Shown here: in pieces, positions 6,447-14,829 of the stretch | Numbering within the stretch: position 1 is the stretch's first letter | Layout of the letters: each line of letters opens with the position of its first letter | Assembly (NCBI RefSeq): GCF_012927205.1 | Contig: NZ_JABBGC010000003.1 | Location: forward strand, 992,001 to 1,056,000 | DNA: 64,000 nucleotides | From: Chitinophaga fulva | GTDB taxonomy: Bacteria > Bacteroidota > Bacteroidia > Chitinophagales > Chitinophagaceae | Direction: 5' to 3' | Made by a program: the position numbers and the translations under genes | The notes under the pieces: generated by a model | Told to the model about the DNA's origin: nothing | Seen by the model: the letters and a program-made list of their open reading frames with translations, nothing else | The model's database searches: none

Positions 6447-9400
6447 TTATTTGGTAGCAGGTGTTGCTTTCTTTTCAACAACAGCCACTGCGTCGCTTTC
6501 GTTGGACAGCTGGTTTTTCTTGTCAAAGTCAACCAGTACCGGTGCAGCCACGAAGATGGAAGAGTAGGTACCAGTGAGAACGCCGATCAGCATAGCGAAG
6601 GCGAAACCGCGGGTTACTTCACCACCGAAGATGAACAGTACCAGGATGGTCAGGAATACCGTGAGGGACGTCATAATGGTACGGCTCAGGGTATCGTTGA
6701 TCGCTTTGTTGATCACGGTATCTCTGTCTCTACCATGTACGCCGGTTTTGAAGTACTCACGGATACGGTCGAACACGATCACGGTATCGTTCATGGAGAA
6801 GCCGATTACAGTGAGGATCGCCGCGATGAAGTGCTGGTCGATTTCCAGGGTGAAAGGAACGATGTCTTTACACCAGGAGAATACAGCCAGTGTGAGCAAT
6901 ACGTCGTGCAGCAGGGAGAAGATAGTACCGATAGAGTACTGCCATTTGCTGAAACGGATCAGGATGTACACAAAAATCACAAGGAGGGACAGTATGGTCG
7001 CTTTTACTGCACCGGCGCGCAAGTCGTCGGAGATAGTAGGCGATACCGTCTGAGAACCAACCACATAACGGGAATTGAACACGTCCTGTGTAACGCTCGC
7101 TTCGTAGTATGGTTTCAGGCCATGATACAGTTTGGTGATCACTTCCTGATCAACCGCCAGGCTCTGCTGCTCAATTTTATAAGCAGTAGTAATGCTCAGC
7201 TGATTGGTGTTACCAATAGTTTTTACGAATACTTCACCATCAAATTCTTTCTTCAGCACATCGGCCACTTCCTGCCTGTTCATTGATTTTTCAAAGCGAA
7301 CAGTGAAGCTACGGCCACCGGAGAAATCAATACCGTGGTCGAAACCATGGAAGAAGGAGGTGATACCACCTACTGCCACGACAGCAGATATGATGTAAGC
7401 GTATTTACGTTTGCCAACGAAGTCGAAGGCAGCATGTTTGAAGATTTTCTTAGAGATCGGTGTGAAATACTCAAAGTGTCTTTTCTTGTTAGTCCACCAA
7501 TCAGTGATCATACGGGATACGAGGATACCGCAGAACAGGGACAGGAGCAAACCGATGATCTGGGTGGTAGCAAAGCCGAGAACCGGGCCCAGACCGAAGT
7601 AGAACAGGATGCACGCCGTGAGCAGGGACGTAACGTGACCATCGAGTACAGGTGCATAAGAGCGTTTGTAACCGAGAGAGATCGCGTCCGGATAGCTCTT
7701 GCCATGCGTCAGCTCGTCCTTGATCCTTTCAAAGATAATTACGTTGGTGTCCACAGCCATACCGATGGTCAGTACCAGACCGGCGATGCCCGCCATGGTA
7801 AGGGTAGCTCCGAGGGAGGCCAGGATACCGAAGGTAAACAGCAGGTTGAGTACCAGTGCGATGTTGGCAACCCAGCCGGCGCTGTTATAATATACCAGCA
7901 TCAGCACGAAGATGATCACGAAGGAGATCATGAAGGATTTAGCACCGGCGGCAATGGATTCAGCGCCGAGGGTAGGTCCTACGATCTGTTCCTGTACGAT
8001 GCGTGCAGGTGCAGGCATTTTACCGGACTTCAGGATATTGGCCAGGTCATTGGCTTCTTCCATGGTAAAGCTACCGCTGATAGAAGAACGACCACCGGCG
8101 ATTTCGCCCTGGATGGAAGGAGCAGAGTAAACGATATTATCGAGAACGATCGCAACGAAGTTCAGGGTGGAAGGATCTTTCGGGTTGGCAGGGGCCAGTT
8201 CGCCGGTCAGTTTTTTCCACTCGTGCGCACCTACGTTGTCCATCGTCATGCTGATTTCCGGCTGGTTGTCCGGGCCAACGTCCTGACGGGCGTCAACGAT
8301 CCTTTCGCCGCCTACACGGGGTGCAGGGTTAGCAGGATTTACTTTCAGCGCGTAGATGGCCAGCGGGCCATGTTTGTCTTCCTTATTTTCCGGACCGAAA
8401 GCAAATACTGCGTCTTTAGGCAGGATAGCCTGAACAGCCGGCATCTGCAGGTAGTGGCGGAAAGTAGCGGTATCCTTAGGCAGGATACGGCCGATAGAAG
8501 AGCTGGGGACCAGGGTACCAGACTGCGGATCGAGCATCGGGATCATGATCGCGAACAGCGGATTTTGTTTGCGTTGTTCAGCGAAGAGTTGTTCCTGAGA
8601 TGCTTTAGCAGAGTCTTTTACGCCTTTTCCGGTATCTTTTTTAGCCAGGTAGTCGCTCAGTTTACCTTCCTTGCTGGTATCAGCAGGGTTAGCTTTGGCA
8701 TCAGCAGCGGCGGTGGCTTTAGATGAATCGGTAGTAGCAGGAGTAGCTGCTTTAGCACCGCTTTGTGCATTCCTGATGGCTTCGTTCATCGGGTTCAGCA
8801 CGTTCTGGAAGAATTCAGGGCTGTTTTTGTAAACCTCACGGAATTCCAGGTTGGCGGTAGCCTGCAGGTATTTGCGTACACGTTCAGCGTTGTCCACACC
8901 GGCCAGTTCCACAGAGATCAGGCCTTTATTTTCATCGAGGCTGATGTTTGGTTGGGCCACACCGAATTTATCGATACGTTTTTGCAGTACGATATAGGTG
9001 TTTTTGATAGCGGCATGAGATTCTTTGCGGATCATGTCCAGCACCTGCTGGTTAGAAGAGTTGAAGTTGATGTCCTTCTGGTACGCGTTAGCAAAGATGG
9101 TAGCCAGACGGCCCTGAGGAGCAACTTCAGCGTATGTTTGCCCGAACAAAGTAACAAAATCAGTCTGGTTGGTATTTTTGCGTTGTTCAGCCAGTTCCAG
9201 CGCTTTGTTGAATGCGGGGTCCTTGGATTGACCGGCGAGGGCGCGGATCACATCTTCCACGCTCACTTCCAGTACTACGTTCATACCACCTACCAGGTCG
9301 AGGCCCAGATTCAGTTCTTTCTCTTTAGCCTTGGTGTAGGTAACGTACCATGGAAACCCTGCAATCTGTTTATTGCTGGTGCTGTCCACGATCTCTTGTC

Positions 9401-9626
9401 TTCTTTGTTTGGTGAATCCTTTCAGCGTGTCAGAATAGAAGGCCTGCAGTTCTTTGCTACCTGGATATTTCTGTTCAGGTGTAGGGAATTGTTTGGCTAC
9501 ATCGGTCTCGGCCTGCCGCTCTATCTTCTTCTCATAGTTCCGCACCAAAAACGTGAAGGACAGTTGATACAAAGAGATAAGGATCAGTGCGATGGCAAAA
9601 AATCTTACCAGTCCTTTTAGTTGCAT
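6447..9626 (-). CDS. secDF: Fused protein translocase SecDF
   Basis: 1059 residues from the ATG at 9626. SecD half: first membrane helix near the N-terminus, LGLDLVGGMNVVLEV, a long periplasmic P1 region, FTMEEANDLANILKSGKMPAP and the TM4 motif GLVLTIGMAVDTNVIIFERIKDE. SecF half: HGIDFSGGRSFTVRF, TVIGFSMNDTVIVFDRIRE and SRTIMTSLTVFLT. It uses the proton gradient to pull secreted proteins across the membrane together with SecYEG and YajC. The P1 region holds a Bacteroidota-type insertion rich in Ala, Lys, Thr and Asp (about residues 300-365). An upstream ATG at 9671 would overlap the promoter -7 box, so the shorter start is preferred. Confidence 0.97.
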   Translation of the reverse strand: MQLKGLVRFFAIALILISLYQLSFTFLVRNYEKKIERQAETDVAKQFPTPEQKYPGSKELQAFYSDTLKGFTKQRRQEIVDSTSNKQIAGFPWYVTYTKAKEKELNLGLDLVGGMNVVLEVSVEDVIRALAGQSKDPAFNKALELAEQRKNTNQTDFVTLFGQTYAEVAPQGRLATIFANAYQKDINFNSSNQQVLDMIRKESHAAIKNTYIVLQKRIDKFGVAQPNISLDENKGLISVELAGVDNAERVRKYLQATANLEFREVYKNSPEFFQNVLNPMNEAIRNAQSGAKAATPATTDSSKATAAADAKANPADTSKEGKLSDYLAKKDTGKGVKDSAKASQEQLFAEQRKQNPLFAIMIPMLDPQSGTLVPSSSIGRILPKDTATFRHYLQMPAVQAILPKDAVFAFGPENKEDKHGPLAIYALKVNPANPAPRVGGERIVDARQDVGPDNQPEISMTMDNVGAHEWKKLTGELAPANPKDPSTLNFVAIVLDNIVYSAPSIQGEIAGGRSSISGSFTMEEANDLANILKSGKMPAPARIVQEQIVGPTLGAESIAAGAKSFMISFVIIFVLMLVYYNSAGWVANIALVLNLLFTFGILASLGATLTMAGIAGLVLTIGMAVDTNVIIFERIKDELTHGKSYPDAISLGYKRSYAPVLDGHVTSLLTACILFYFGLGPVLGFATTQIIGLLLSLFCGILVSRMITDWWTNKKRHFEYFTPISKKIFKHAAFDFVGKRKYAYIISAVVAVGGITSFFHGFDHGIDFSGGRSFTVRFEKSMNRQEVADVLKKEFDGEVFVKTIGNTNQLSITTAYKIEQQSLAVDQEVITKLYHGLKPYYEASVTQDVFNSRYVVGSQTVSPTISDDLRAGAVKATILSLLVIFVYILIRFSKWQYSIGTIFSLLHDVLLTLAVFSWCKDIVPFTLEIDQHFIAAILTVIGFSMNDTVIVFDRIREYFKTGVHGRDRDTVINKAINDTLSRTIMTSLTVFLTILVLFIFGGEVTRGFAFAMLIGVLTGTYSSIFVAAPVLVDFDKKNQLSNESDAVAVVEKKATPATK

Positions 9627-9668
9627 GTTGTTTGTTTCGGGTTTATAATAAAAAAATTTTAAGAGTTG

Positions 9669-9676
9669 CAAAGATA
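9669..9676 (-). promoter_or_regulatory. -7 box of secDF
   Basis: Minus-strand TATCTTTG (9676-9669), exact TAnnTTTG, predicting a start near 9662 and a 36-base leader before the ATG at 9626. A good -33 element is not seen. Confidence 0.5.
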
Positions 9677-9842
9677 GAATTTAAATTGATATATTAAAGC
9701 CCTTGTTAAAAGAGGCGCAAAATCAATATGCGATTGACTTTACGGGCTTTGTGACATACATTTTTCTAAATCCGCGATTCTGGTTTTTTCCTGTTTTTAG
9801 GAATATTTCTTTGCTTTACAATCAGTTAATACCGACAAATAT

Positions 9843-11057
9843 ATGCAAACCCACCATTATCCGGCAACAGATAATTTCCCTGAGGCGTTGCTAAAAAGTC
9901 GAAAAGCCGCTGTGGCCAAGGTATTCAGGGATGCCGCCGCTCACCGGCTGCAGCTTATTTACACCCGGATTGACCGGGATGCTCAGCAAAGGCCTCAATT
10001 TACTGATTTTCGCTTTGGCATAGGGCGGGGCTGGTACTGTTATCCGGCATCCACTGTAAAGCTCCCCACCGCCATCCTGGCGCTGGAGAAGCTGAATGAC
10101 CTGCAGATTCCGGGGCTTGACCGGCAAACGGCCATGTTCACCCGGCCATTGCCCGGTATTAATCCGGGCGTCCAGCATGATTATTCAGCGGCCGGCAAGC
10201 TACCATCCATCTCGCATTATATCAAAAAAATTTTTCTGGTCAGCGATAACGACGCCTACAACCGGCTGTATGAGTTCCTTGGGCAGGAGCCGCTCAACCG
10301 GCGCCTGTGGGAACTGGGGTACACCGGCACCCAAATCCGGCACCGGGTGGGGCTGCCGCTGCATATGGCCGCCAATATGCATACCAACGGGGTATATTTC
10401 CGGGCCGGCCGGCAGCTGGTGTATGACCAGCCAGACCAGCGCAGCAACCTCGTGTTCCCTCTCCGACAGGACTTTGCCGGCAAACATCATATCGACCACC
10501 GGGGGCGCTTCGAAAACGGCCCGATGGACTTCTCGCACCGGAACAGGTTACCGCTCAACGAACTCCACCAGATGATGCGGCAGGTATTTTTCCCGAGAAC
10601 TGTAACAAATCCATTTCGGTTCCGTTTAACGGAAAATGACTACAATTTTTTGTATCGTTGTATGTCTCAATACCCGGAAGAATCAACAAGTCCGGTGTAT
10701 GATACAGGACAATACCATCCAGCATATGTGAAGTTCCTGCTTTTTGGCGGCCAGAAAGCAACCCAGATACCAGAGCATATCAGGATTTTTAACAAACCGG
10801 GATGGGCTTATGGATTTTTGACGGATACGGCTTATATCGTGGACTATGCCAATCATGTAGAGTTTCTGCTCTCTGCCAGCCTGCTGGTAAATACACATGG
10901 TCCGCTTGGTGAAGACCAGGAAGCTTTTGAAACAATCGGGAAACCATTTCTAAAAGCACTGGGAGAACTGATATATGAAGAGGAACTACAACGGAAAAAA
11001 ATGTATCAACCAAACCTGGACTGTTTCAGGGTACATCAAGGAACACAAATTTTATAA
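9843..11057 (+). CDS. Serine hydrolase, class A beta-lactamase-like fold
   Basis: 404 residues. The active-site motifs of the penicillin-recognising superfamily are in order: S-T-V-K at residues 70-73 (PASTVKLPTAILALEKL), S-D-N at 134-136 (VSDNDAYNRLYEFLG) and a K-P-G/W segment (FNKPGWAYGF) near residue 330 in place of K-T-G. No signal peptide is visible and the upstream in-frame sequence reaches a stop at 9798, so as encoded it appears cytosolic, unusual for a beta-lactamase relative. The substrate is unknown; a peptidase or esterase is as likely as a lactamase. The DUF4397 lipoprotein gene follows 26 bases on. Confidence 0.8.
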   Translation: MQTHHYPATDNFPEALLKSRKAAVAKVFRDAAAHRLQLIYTRIDRDAQQRPQFTDFRFGIGRGWYCYPASTVKLPTAILALEKLNDLQIPGLDRQTAMFTRPLPGINPGVQHDYSAAGKLPSISHYIKKIFLVSDNDAYNRLYEFLGQEPLNRRLWELGYTGTQIRHRVGLPLHMAANMHTNGVYFRAGRQLVYDQPDQRSNLVFPLRQDFAGKHHIDHRGRFENGPMDFSHRNRLPLNELHQMMRQVFFPRTVTNPFRFRLTENDYNFLYRCMSQYPEESTSPVYDTGQYHPAYVKFLLFGGQKATQIPEHIRIFNKPGWAYGFLTDTAYIVDYANHVEFLLSASLLVNTHGPLGEDQEAFETIGKPFLKALGELIYEEELQRKKMYQPNLDCFRVHQGTQIL

Positions 11058-11083
11058 ACACCATACTAAAAAACTGTGAGCTA

Positions 11084-11812
11084 ATGCTGATCAAAAAAAA
11101 TCGTGTTTGGGCGGTAGCCGCCCTGCTGGGAGGAGTAATCGGATTTTCATCCTGTCTGAAACAAAGCGACCCCACGCCACAAAGGATGAACTATACCGGG
11201 GCGATCATCAACGGCGCCTGGCTCCCGTCCAGCCTGGACATCTTTAACAACGGCGTTAAAATGAACACCAGTGCGGCCTACAAGACTGCCGCCTCCGCTC
11301 CTTTCCTGGACCTGCCGGGGATACACACGTTCTCTTTCCGGAACCTGAATGGCACCGGTCTGGATTCTGTTACCCAACAGTTTGATTCCCTCAAGTACTA
11401 TACCGTCATTACCTACAACGATGGCAATAAAAAATTCGTGGCTCAGCGGATCCCGGAAGATTTCTCTTCGCTGTCCAACGCGAAAGTGAATTTCCGTTTC
11501 CTGAACCTCAGCCCCAACGCAGGCCCGGTAGATCTGTACATCAATGCCAAAAAAGTACTGGACAACCAGCCTTTCCAGATCAACGGCGCATGGAATGCCG
11601 CAGATCCGTTTAACAACAGCGTTGAATATTATGTAACACTGCCTGGTCAAACCACTCCGCTGGTAAAAGGCACTTCCCGCGTGACTGCCGGTTCCACACA
11701 GGTATCGTTCCAGGCGGGATATGCTTACACTATTTACCTGGCAGGCGCTAAAGACAGCACTGGTGACAACAAACTGCAGTTGTACTACCTGTCACATACT
11801 TCCAACTACTAA
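11084..11812 (+). CDS. DUF4397 lipoprotein
   Basis: 242 residues. Signal peptide with lipobox GFSSC (Cys24), then two beta-rich segments; the second (VNFRFLNLSPNAGPVDLYINAKKV) is the core of DUF4397, ending in an Ig-like strand pattern up to QLYYLSHTSNY. Such proteins are envelope-anchored with no known activity. It follows the serine hydrolase on the same strand and ends before a terminator. Confidence 0.8.
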   Translation: MLIKKNRVWAVAALLGGVIGFSSCLKQSDPTPQRMNYTGAIINGAWLPSSLDIFNNGVKMNTSAAYKTAASAPFLDLPGIHTFSFRNLNGTGLDSVTQQFDSLKYYTVITYNDGNKKFVAQRIPEDFSSLSNAKVNFRFLNLSPNAGPVDLYINAKKVLDNQPFQINGAWNAADPFNNSVEYYVTLPGQTTPLVKGTSRVTAGSTQVSFQAGYAYTIYLAGAKDSTGDNKLQLYYLSHTSNY

Positions 11813-11870
11813 AATTTTAGAATTTTTTGATTTACGGATTTTTTGATTTCGTAAACCGATATAAGAGAAG

Positions 11871-11904
11871 ACCGAAGCAGATTGTTATCGCTTCGGTTTT
11901 TTTA
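11871..11904 (+). terminator. Intrinsic terminator after the DUF4397 gene
   Basis: ACCGAAGC (11871-11878) and GCTTCGGT (11890-11897) with an 11-base loop, followed by seven T. It is nested in AT-rich sequence where ATTTTTTGATTTACG-type blocks (11821-11850) face their complements (11912-11948). Confidence 0.8.
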
Positions 11905-11953
11905 TTCGCTCAATCAAAAAATCCCTAAATCACGAAATCCCTGAATTTTTATG

Positions 11954-11961
11954 TAGGTTTG
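11954..11961 (+). promoter_or_regulatory. -7 box of the aminotransferase gene
   Basis: TAGGTTTG fits TAnnTTTG. The predicted start, about 11968, lies downstream of an alternative start at 11959 and supports the ATG at 11986. Confidence 0.45.
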
Positions 11962-11985
11962 TTCCGGTCAATCCAATGTTTAGAT

Positions 11986-13179
11986 ATGAATCAACTAGCA
12001 GAAAGGCTGTCACGGATTTCCGAGCCGCAAACCATTAAAATGGCCAAACTTGGCCGAGAGCTGAGAGCACAGGGAATAGACATCGTAGACCTGAGTATTG
12101 GAGAACCTGATTTTGATACGCCGGAACACATCCGGGAAGCTGCCAAAAAGGCGATAGATGACGGCTTTACCCACTATACACCGGTAGCCGGATATGCTGA
12201 AGTAAGACAGGCAGTCGTACACAAATTGAAACGCGATAACGGTCTTGACTATACGCCAGAACAAATTGTGGTGACTACCGGGGCTAAACAAAGCCTTGCC
12301 AACGTCGTGCTGAGCATCGTCAATCCTGGTGATGAGGTGATCATCCCTACTCCTTACTGGGTTACCTATTCTGAACAGGTAGCGCTTTGCCAAGGCACCG
12401 TGGTATTTGTTCCCAGCACCATTGAGAACAACTATAAGATTACGCCCGAACAGCTGGAAGCGGCCATTACGCCTAGAACCAGGCTGTTTATGTTCTCCTC
12501 CCCCTGCAATCCCACTGGTTCTGTTTATTCAAAAGAAGAACTGGAAGGGCTTGCAGCAGTATTTGCCAAACATCCGCAGATCTTCATCATTTCTGATGAG
12601 ATCTATGAATATATCAACTATGTAGGGAAACATGAGAGCATTGCGCAGTTTCCCGGCATGAAAGAACGCACCATCGTCATCAACGGCCTCAGCAAAGGTT
12701 TTGCGATGACCGGCTGGCGCCTGGGCTATCTGGCTGCTCCCCTCGAGATTGCCAAAGCCTGCGATAAAATCCAGAGCCAATTCACTTCTGCCACCTGCTC
12801 TATTACGCAACGGGCAGCTATTACAGCCCTCACCGGCGAGTTGACTACCGCCGAGGCGATGGTGGCTGAGTTCAAAAAACGCCGTGCTTATATCCATGAA
12901 GCGCTGCAAACTATTCCCGGACTGAAAGTGAATGATCCGGAAGGTGCCTTCTACATGTTCCCGGACATCAGTGCGTTTTTCAACAAGTCATTTGAAGATT
13001 CCCATATTAAGAATGCGGACGACCTCTGCATGTACCTGCTGCATAAAGCGCATGTGTCTGTAGTTACCGGCGTTGCTTTCCAGCAGCCGGACTGCATCCG
13101 CCTGTCTTATGCCACCAGCATGACCAACCTGGAGAAAGGTGTGGCGAGGCTGAAGGAATGGCTGGGCAAACTGAAATAA
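11986..13179 (+). CDS. PLP-dependent class I aminotransferase (aspartate aminotransferase-like)
   Basis: 397 residues from the ATG at 11986. Fold-type I landmarks: GEPDFDTPEHI and FTHYTPVAGYAEVRQAV at the N-terminus, TTGAKQSL, SPCNPTGSVYS (substrate and cofactor binding), DEIYEYI, and the Schiff-base lysine K237 in SKGFAMTGWRLGY; the carboxylate-binding Arg is in CIRLSYATS near the end. This subgroup usually transfers the amino group between aspartate (or aromatic/prephenate substrates) and 2-oxoglutarate; the exact substrate is not certain. A longer frame from 11959 is unlikely because it begins inside the promoter. Confidence 0.9.
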   Translation: MNQLAERLSRISEPQTIKMAKLGRELRAQGIDIVDLSIGEPDFDTPEHIREAAKKAIDDGFTHYTPVAGYAEVRQAVVHKLKRDNGLDYTPEQIVVTTGAKQSLANVVLSIVNPGDEVIIPTPYWVTYSEQVALCQGTVVFVPSTIENNYKITPEQLEAAITPRTRLFMFSSPCNPTGSVYSKEELEGLAAVFAKHPQIFIISDEIYEYINYVGKHESIAQFPGMKERTIVINGLSKGFAMTGWRLGYLAAPLEIAKACDKIQSQFTSATCSITQRAAITALTGELTTAEAMVAEFKKRRAYIHEALQTIPGLKVNDPEGAFYMFPDISAFFNKSFEDSHIKNADDLCMYLLHKAHVSVVTGVAFQQPDCIRLSYATSMTNLEKGVARLKEWLGKLK

Positions 13180-13187
13180 CAATTACG

Positions 13188-13234
13188 AATTACGAATGGA
13201 GGGCGTCTTTTAAACAAGTCCTCCATTCGTAATT
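13188..13234. terminator. Long hairpin after the aminotransferase gene
   Basis: Perfect 15-base arms AATTACGAATGGAGG (13188-13202) and complement (13220-13234) with a 17-base loop. The left arm is built from TTACGAAT units also found at 16385, 27355 and 45440. It is not followed by a strong T run, so it may act as an mRNA 3' stabiliser or a Rho-independent-like stop. Confidence 0.55.
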
Positions 13235-13239
13235 TATAT

Positions 13240-13285
13240 AATGACGTACGTCATTGACAATTCGCAATTATTTTATATATATTTG
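13240..13285 (+). promoter_or_regulatory. Promoter with 16-base palindrome upstream of the DUF7935-type gene
   Basis: TTG (13254-13256), 21-base spacer, TATATTTG (13278-13285) form a good promoter; the start codon follows at 13308. The perfect palindrome AATGACGTACGTCATT (13240-13255) overlaps the -33 element, an arrangement expected of an operator. Its arms ATGAC/GTCAT match those of the dyad upstream of groES (13-base versus 15-base frame). Confidence 0.55.
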
Positions 13286-13307
13286 CTGTTCAAAACGTTC
13301 CGATAAG

Positions 13308-13829
13308 ATGAATTCCCAACAGCTCTTGTATGTGGCGCTGGCGATTGGCGTAATTGCCATTTTGTATATGACCGTCCGTGATATGTTTAAGAAGAAAACC
13401 GTGGCTCCTGCCCCGGAAGCACAGCCGCAGGCGGTAAACCCTGCTGTACTGCCTTTGCAGTTACAAGCCTATGAAAGAATGGCACTGTATGTAGACCGCA
13501 TTACTCCTCAAAGCCTGATTGGCCGCATTTATCAGCCCGGCCTTACTGCGGTGGACATGCAGATTTCCATGGTGCAGAGCATCAAAGCAGAGTACGAGCA
13601 CAACATCACCCAACAGATTTACGTAAGCTCTATGGCCTGGGAAGCAGTGAAAACACTGAAGGAACAGACGATCTCTGTTATCAACCAGATAGCGATGCAA
13701 CTGCCACAGGATGCGCCGGCACTGGAACTGAACCGTCAGTTGCTGGAAGTATTTATGCAGGCAGGTGAATCTCCTGCTGAACTGACGGCGCAGATCATCA
13801 ACGCAGAGGCTAAAAGGCTGATGCGATAA
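13308..13829 (+). CDS. Single-pass membrane protein, DUF7935-like, function unknown
   Basis: 173 residues from the ATG at 13308, which directly precedes a transmembrane helix (LLYVALAIGVIAILYMTV). A short Lys- then Ala/Pro/Gln-rich linker follows, then an all-helical cytoplasmic domain with ISMVQSIKAEYEHNITQQIYVS and NQIAMQLP. Similar proteins are widespread and uncharacterised in Bacteroidota; I recognise the pattern but cannot assign a function. The gene ends at 13829, directly touching the stop of the convergent M23 gene at 13830. Confidence 0.7.
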   Translation: MNSQQLLYVALAIGVIAILYMTVRDMFKKKTVAPAPEAQPQAVNPAVLPLQLQAYERMALYVDRITPQSLIGRIYQPGLTAVDMQISMVQSIKAEYEHNITQQIYVSSMAWEAVKTLKEQTISVINQIAMQLPQDAPALELNRQLLEVFMQAGESPAELTAQIINAEAKRLMR

Positions 13830-14807
13830 CTATTTCCTGCTGATCACTTCATTCAGCAGGTATCCTCTTCCATCAAACAACATGTAAAGCGGCGGCGCCT
13901 TATACCAGGGAACGCCCGCCTGACGGACATGTGCCTGGATATGCAGGTGTGGCTCCGTGCTGAAGCCGGAGTTGCCCACACATCCGAGCGCCTGCCCTTT
14001 TTTTACGTATTGCCCTTCGTGTACTACCACGCTGTTCATTTTCAGGTGGCCGGCGAAAAAGTAACAATCGGCCCCTTCCAGCAGCACCTGGTTGGTGTTC
14101 TTCGGGCCTCTGTCCATATTGGGCGGGATATTGTCGGGGTTATCACCATATGCCCTGCGTACTATACCCTCGCAGGGAGCATATACCGTATCATTAAAAA
14201 TCCAGTAGTCGTCCAGTTTACGGGAGAAAACGCTGGCGGCGCGGCAGCCGCGGTTGTCCAGCTTCACGATGTCCATCGCATAGATGGCCCCGCGGAGGCT
14301 GAAATGAAACAGGTTGGTCGGAAGTCCTTTCCCACCCTGCAATACAAAATAACGGCCTGATTTCAGCGGAAAAGCCAGGTTCACCGTACGCGGCGAGCCT
14401 GTTGTTCCGGTAAAGTAGAACAGTGTAGTCAGCAGGAACAGCCCTGTCAGCGCCAGGTTGGTAATTCTTTTCCAGGCAGGCAGCGCGGCCGTACTGCGCT
14501 TACGCCCGAAAGGCAGCCACATCACGAACAACACCAGCAGCACGCCAAAAACATATTTAGCATAAATCGACAGGTACACCCAGGTGCCATAGAGGTAAAG
14601 GAACGCTCCCAGTGACAGTCCCAGCAGCAAAGTCGTATAAGAGCGGGACAGTGGCCGGTGACCGGCCCGGAACAACAAATAGAGGCTATAGAGTGCCAAT
14701 GCGAGGGTAATACATAGTAACAACCAGATGATCATAACAAAGCCGTACTTTCCTGCAAATATCAATATTTTTCCCGGCGGCGAAGTACCATAATAATTAT
14801 GTAACAT
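13830..14807 (-). CDS. Membrane-anchored M23 (LytM-like) peptidase
   Basis: 325 residues from the ATG at 14807 (a start at 14843 would overlap the mutase gene). Four hydrophobic helices occupy about residues 15-135; the C-terminal M23 domain has HFSLRGAIYAMDIV (zinc His and Asp of the H-x(n)-D motif), APCEGIVRRAYGD, HLKMNSVVVHEGQYVKKGQALGCVGNSG and TEPHLHIQ (the HxH motif). Predicted to be a Gly-Gly or peptidoglycan endopeptidase, or a LytM-type regulator, outside the membrane; all metal ligands seem present, so an active enzyme is likely. The divergent mutase gene starts only 22 bases away. Confidence 0.85.
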   Translation of the reverse strand: MLHNYYGTSPPGKILIFAGKYGFVMIIWLLLCITLALALYSLYLLFRAGHRPLSRSYTTLLLGLSLGAFLYLYGTWVYLSIYAKYVFGVLLVLFVMWLPFGRKRSTAALPAWKRITNLALTGLFLLTTLFYFTGTTGSPRTVNLAFPLKSGRYFVLQGGKGLPTNLFHFSLRGAIYAMDIVKLDNRGCRAASVFSRKLDDYWIFNDTVYAPCEGIVRRAYGDNPDNIPPNMDRGPKNTNQVLLEGADCYFFAGHLKMNSVVVHEGQYVKKGQALGCVGNSGFSTEPHLHIQAHVRQAGVPWYKAPPLYMLFDGRGYLLNEVISRK

Positions 14808-14829
14808 TGCAACGCTAGTTACAACAACC

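Noticed and set aside
9671..9671. Upstream start for secDF
   Set aside because: It would place the start codon inside the -7 box; the added 15 residues are not part of the usual signal-anchor.
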